Below are positions 18,527 through 21,061 of a DNA stretch of 21,061 nt, piece after piece. The DNA comes from Calycina herbarum. Taxonomy: Eukaryota; Ascomycota; Leotiomycetes; Helotiales; Pezizellaceae. How positions within the stretch are numbered: the stretch's first letter is position 1; each line of letters opens with the position of its first letter. The notes under the pieces are model-generated. The model was not told the DNA's origin and made no database searches. It was given only the letters and a program-made list of their open reading frames with translations. The translations under genes and the position numbers were made by a program. The stretch covers positions 1-21,061 of the forward strand of contig LLEY01000339.1 of NCBI GenBank assembly GCA_001414485.1, given 5' to 3'.

Positions 18527-20942
18527 ATGGATCCAATCTCCTATCTGTCTCTCGCTAACAATGTTTCTCAGTTTATAGAATTTTCGTTTAAAACATATTC
18601 GGGAACTCGACAATTTTACGTAGATGACAGACTGGATGTGCACGAGCAGACCTCCAAGGTAATTGAGGACCTTGGTACTTTCAGCATAGAGATGAAGCGA
18701 TCAATCCAAGCAATGCCAGAGCACTCGGCCATCAAAGACAACGAAAGGGAGCTGAAAGTTCCATGCACCGAGTGTAGCAAACTTGCAGATGAAATGCTTG
18801 CTCAATTGAAGAGGTTTGAGATCTCCCAAAAGCGAAACGTCTTGAAAAGTGTCAGGCAGGTGCTGAGGAGCATGTGGTCATCAAAGAAGCTCGCGCGATA
18901 TCGCGATATGATAAACTCGCCACTTCTGGGTTCTTTGCGGTAAGTCTGTACTGCTTTGACCAAGTTCAAAGCTGACTTGTTATCAGAGGGAGGGTGGACC
19001 AGGCCCTCAAGGAACAATGCGCTCAAACAACTGTCATTAATGAACACACTCGTCAGATCGTCGCCCGCGCTTTGCTTGGTATCCATACATCAATAAACCG
19101 TGATCTACAAGCGCATACAAAGGTAATTTCGGCACTGGTTGATCGAGAAGCGAGAAACCTTCAGGACATGGATCAACTCCACAAAGGCATTCTTGAGAGC
19201 TTCCGAAAATGTTCGTCTGGCTATGCAGATACCGGCGAAGAGGAAAAGGTCTACTTCAATGTTCAACAAAAGGAAGCAATATTGCACAGAGCCATGACGC
19301 AGGAGATCGTTGACAGCCTCCGCTATAAAACTATTGATGAGCGTTACGAGACTATTTCTGAAGCTCATCAAAAGACCTTCGAATGGATCTTGGAGCCCAT
19401 AGAAGGAGATGATAGCACACATCAACCACACTGGAGTGATTTTGTCAACTGGCTTCGAGAAGGAGATGGCATTTATTGGATCAACGGCAAGGCTGGCTCA
19501 GGGGAAATCGACCCTGATGAAGTATATCTACGATAACCCACGAACTCGAGAGCATTTGCAGGCTTGGTCTAAAGAGACTCCGCTTCACGTCGCGCCTTTT
19601 TTCTTTTGGTGGCGCGGTACAACGATACAAAAGTCTCAAGTTGGCCTACTCCGATCCCTTCTATACGATGTTCTGCGCCAAATGCCAGAACTGGTTCCCG
19701 CCGTTTTTCCTTCGCAATGGACATCTTTATACGCGGCCAAAACCAATCTTTCCAAGCTTCAGCCGGTAAGAATTCTTGTTATACTTCGCGGTTTCTCAGT
19801 TAATTAATTCATTCTTAGGTAAATACTTGGACTACTTCTTCGCTTTCTAGGGCCTTTCAAGCACTCATAATCCAACAACAGATTCCTATCAGGTTATGTT
19901 TGTCTATCGATGGACTCGACGAATACGAAGGATTAGAAGTGGAGATCGCCAACGTTTTCAAGGGTGTCGTGTTGTCTCCGAGTGTGAAAGTCTGTGTCAG
20001 TAACCGGCCTCATGTCCCTTTTGAAGATGCCTTTTCGGGATATCCAATGCTTCGACTTGCAGGATTTGATTGACTCGGATATTCACCAGTACATTCAAGA
20101 TCGCCTAGTTCATGACGGGAGTGATGGAAGTTCTCATGTCCAAAGAGCCGAAAGAATGTCGAAGCCTCGTTAACGAAATTGCTGATAGTGCCCAGGGTGT
20201 TTTTCTGTGGGTAATGCTCGTCTTTAATCAACGGGCTCAGCAATCATGACCGGATTTCAGATCTGCAAGCACGACTCAGAATATTGCCCAAAGATCTAGA
20301 TAAGTTATATGAGGAAATGGTCTTGAAAGTTGATGGTATTTATGCTGAGGAGGCATCACGCCTCTATCAACTCATTTCAGAGGTGATATTTCAACAAGAT
20401 GATTGGAAGCCACCAAAACTGCTGTCACTTCGTACACTCTCATTAGCAATAAAACCAGATTTAGATATGGCCAGCGAGGTGAAGATCATCATGGAGTCAC
20501 CTCCAGATGAAAGGACTTGTTTGAACAAGCGAAAACAATGGACATATTGCTTAAAACTCGGTGTGGTGGTCTCTTGGGTAATAAATATCGACCATTTACC
20601 GTCTCTGGGTCCGACTATCAAGCACAACCCAAATTATCCTCTCTTTATCTGAAATACTAAATCACTGACTCTGAGTACTATTCTCTTCCAATAGAAGTCC
20701 AATGCAGTAAATACAAAACTTCAGATCTCTCCCCTTCGATGGGTGTCTCATATCTGCATCGAACGGTCCGAGATTTTCTCGAGGCTCGCAAAACTCGAGC
20801 TATCCTCCTGCAGCGAACTGGTGGGCTCGAAAAGAGTGCCTTCAAACCTGCTGTCGCAATTTTCAAATCTATCGCGGTTCAGGTCAAACAACTCAGCGAA
20901 AGTGAATCGCAAGGAAATATTAGCCAAAGCCACATACAGTGA
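18527..20942 (+). pseudogene. Fungal NACHT NLR (STAND) gene, broken by several frame changes
   Basis: Exons are recognisable as 18527..18939, 18987..19765, 19819..20577 and 20695 onward, with introns of 47, 53 and 117 nt (donors GTAAGT, GTAAGA, GTAATA). Residues 1 to about 130 (MDPISYLSLANNVSQFIEF...) resemble the helical N-terminal domains of fungal STAND proteins, which act in self/non-self and cell-death signalling. Then come FVNWLREGDGIYWINGKAGSG (Walker A begins at 19479), the Walker B region LCLSIDGLDEYEG (about 19895), SNRP, and the C-terminal landmarks GGLLEVQ and VSYLHRTVRDFLE (DUF7791-like). Frame changes: an extra G in the Walker A run (19501-19504), about 20056-20060 (+1), 20117-20124 (+1), 20218-20224, and a lost A near 20530-20536. 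No RIP-like stops are needed to explain the loss. Beyond 20938 a further intron (GTGAGT to TTTAG, 20939-21024) is possible, so the end may lie outside the window. The usual ankyrin, WD or TPR repeats are not seen. Confidence 0.82.
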
Positions 20943-21061
20943 GTTGCGAGTTAAGCTTGAATTTGCCTACTTTTTTTGTAATCCGAGCTTTTTTTTATTA
21001 AGGCTTTCTCCCTCTTTTCTTTAGAAGACAGAAAATAAAAGTACTCTAAAAGAGACGAGGC
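20943..21061. other. Window edge after the NLR remnant
   Basis: T-rich sequence ending CTCCCTCTTTTCTTTAG at 21024 looks like a good splice acceptor, which would continue the NLR gene; alternatively it is its 3' untranslated region. The remaining 37 bases are too few to decide. Confidence 0.3.

Noticed and set aside
20658..20660. In-frame TAA in the NLR as a nonsense mutation
   Set aside because: It lies within a well-supported intron (20578-20694).

Overview
The window looks like nuclear DNA of a filamentous ascomycete (Pezizomycotina). The signs are genes with very short introns (47-54 nt, GTAAGT-like donors, CTGAC/CTAAC-like branch sites), a fungal NACHT-type NLR, a fungal centrosomin-motif coiled-coil protein, a mitochondrial DnaJC28-like (DUF1992) protein and a PIF/Harbinger DNA transposon. 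A leotiomycete is my guess; the order cannot be fixed from the sequence alone. No tRNA, rRNA, bacterial operon or CRISPR array was seen.

Layout. 1-2109: right-hand part of a PIF/Harbinger element. It holds the C-terminal half of a DDE transposase (+, stop codon in frame at 31-33), a convergent intact two-exon Myb/SANT-like gene (-), a perfect 22-bp palindrome, an array of TAAATAAT repeats about 12 bp apart, and the terminus GAGCCTGTTTGG next to a TAA target site. 2110-3652: 5' part of a four-exon protein kinase gene (-). Its N-lobe is readable exon by exon and stops at the transposon terminus, so the element appears to sit inside the kinase domain. 3653-8274: about 4.6 kb without a convincing gene, containing a degenerate 19-bp minisatellite (about 5212-5595). 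8275-10714: centrosomin-motif gene (+, 796 aa). 10715-13009: gene-free, with three copies of a TAGGTnACCT palindrome. 13010-15539: unknown 826-aa protein (-) with a nuclear localisation signal, CDK-type sites, a KEN box, a duplicated internal module and a C-terminal cysteine cluster. 16083-17832: mitochondrial DUF1992 protein (-, 566 aa). 18527 to about 20942: broken NACHT NLR (+) with about five separate frame changes.

The cellular genes do not form a visible pathway. The common theme is gene loss at the two flanks: on the left a kinase split by a transposon, on the right an NLR decayed by small indels, with three intact genes between them. Exon boundaries were placed by hand from splice signals, reading-frame phase and protein motifs, with no alignment or transcript data.
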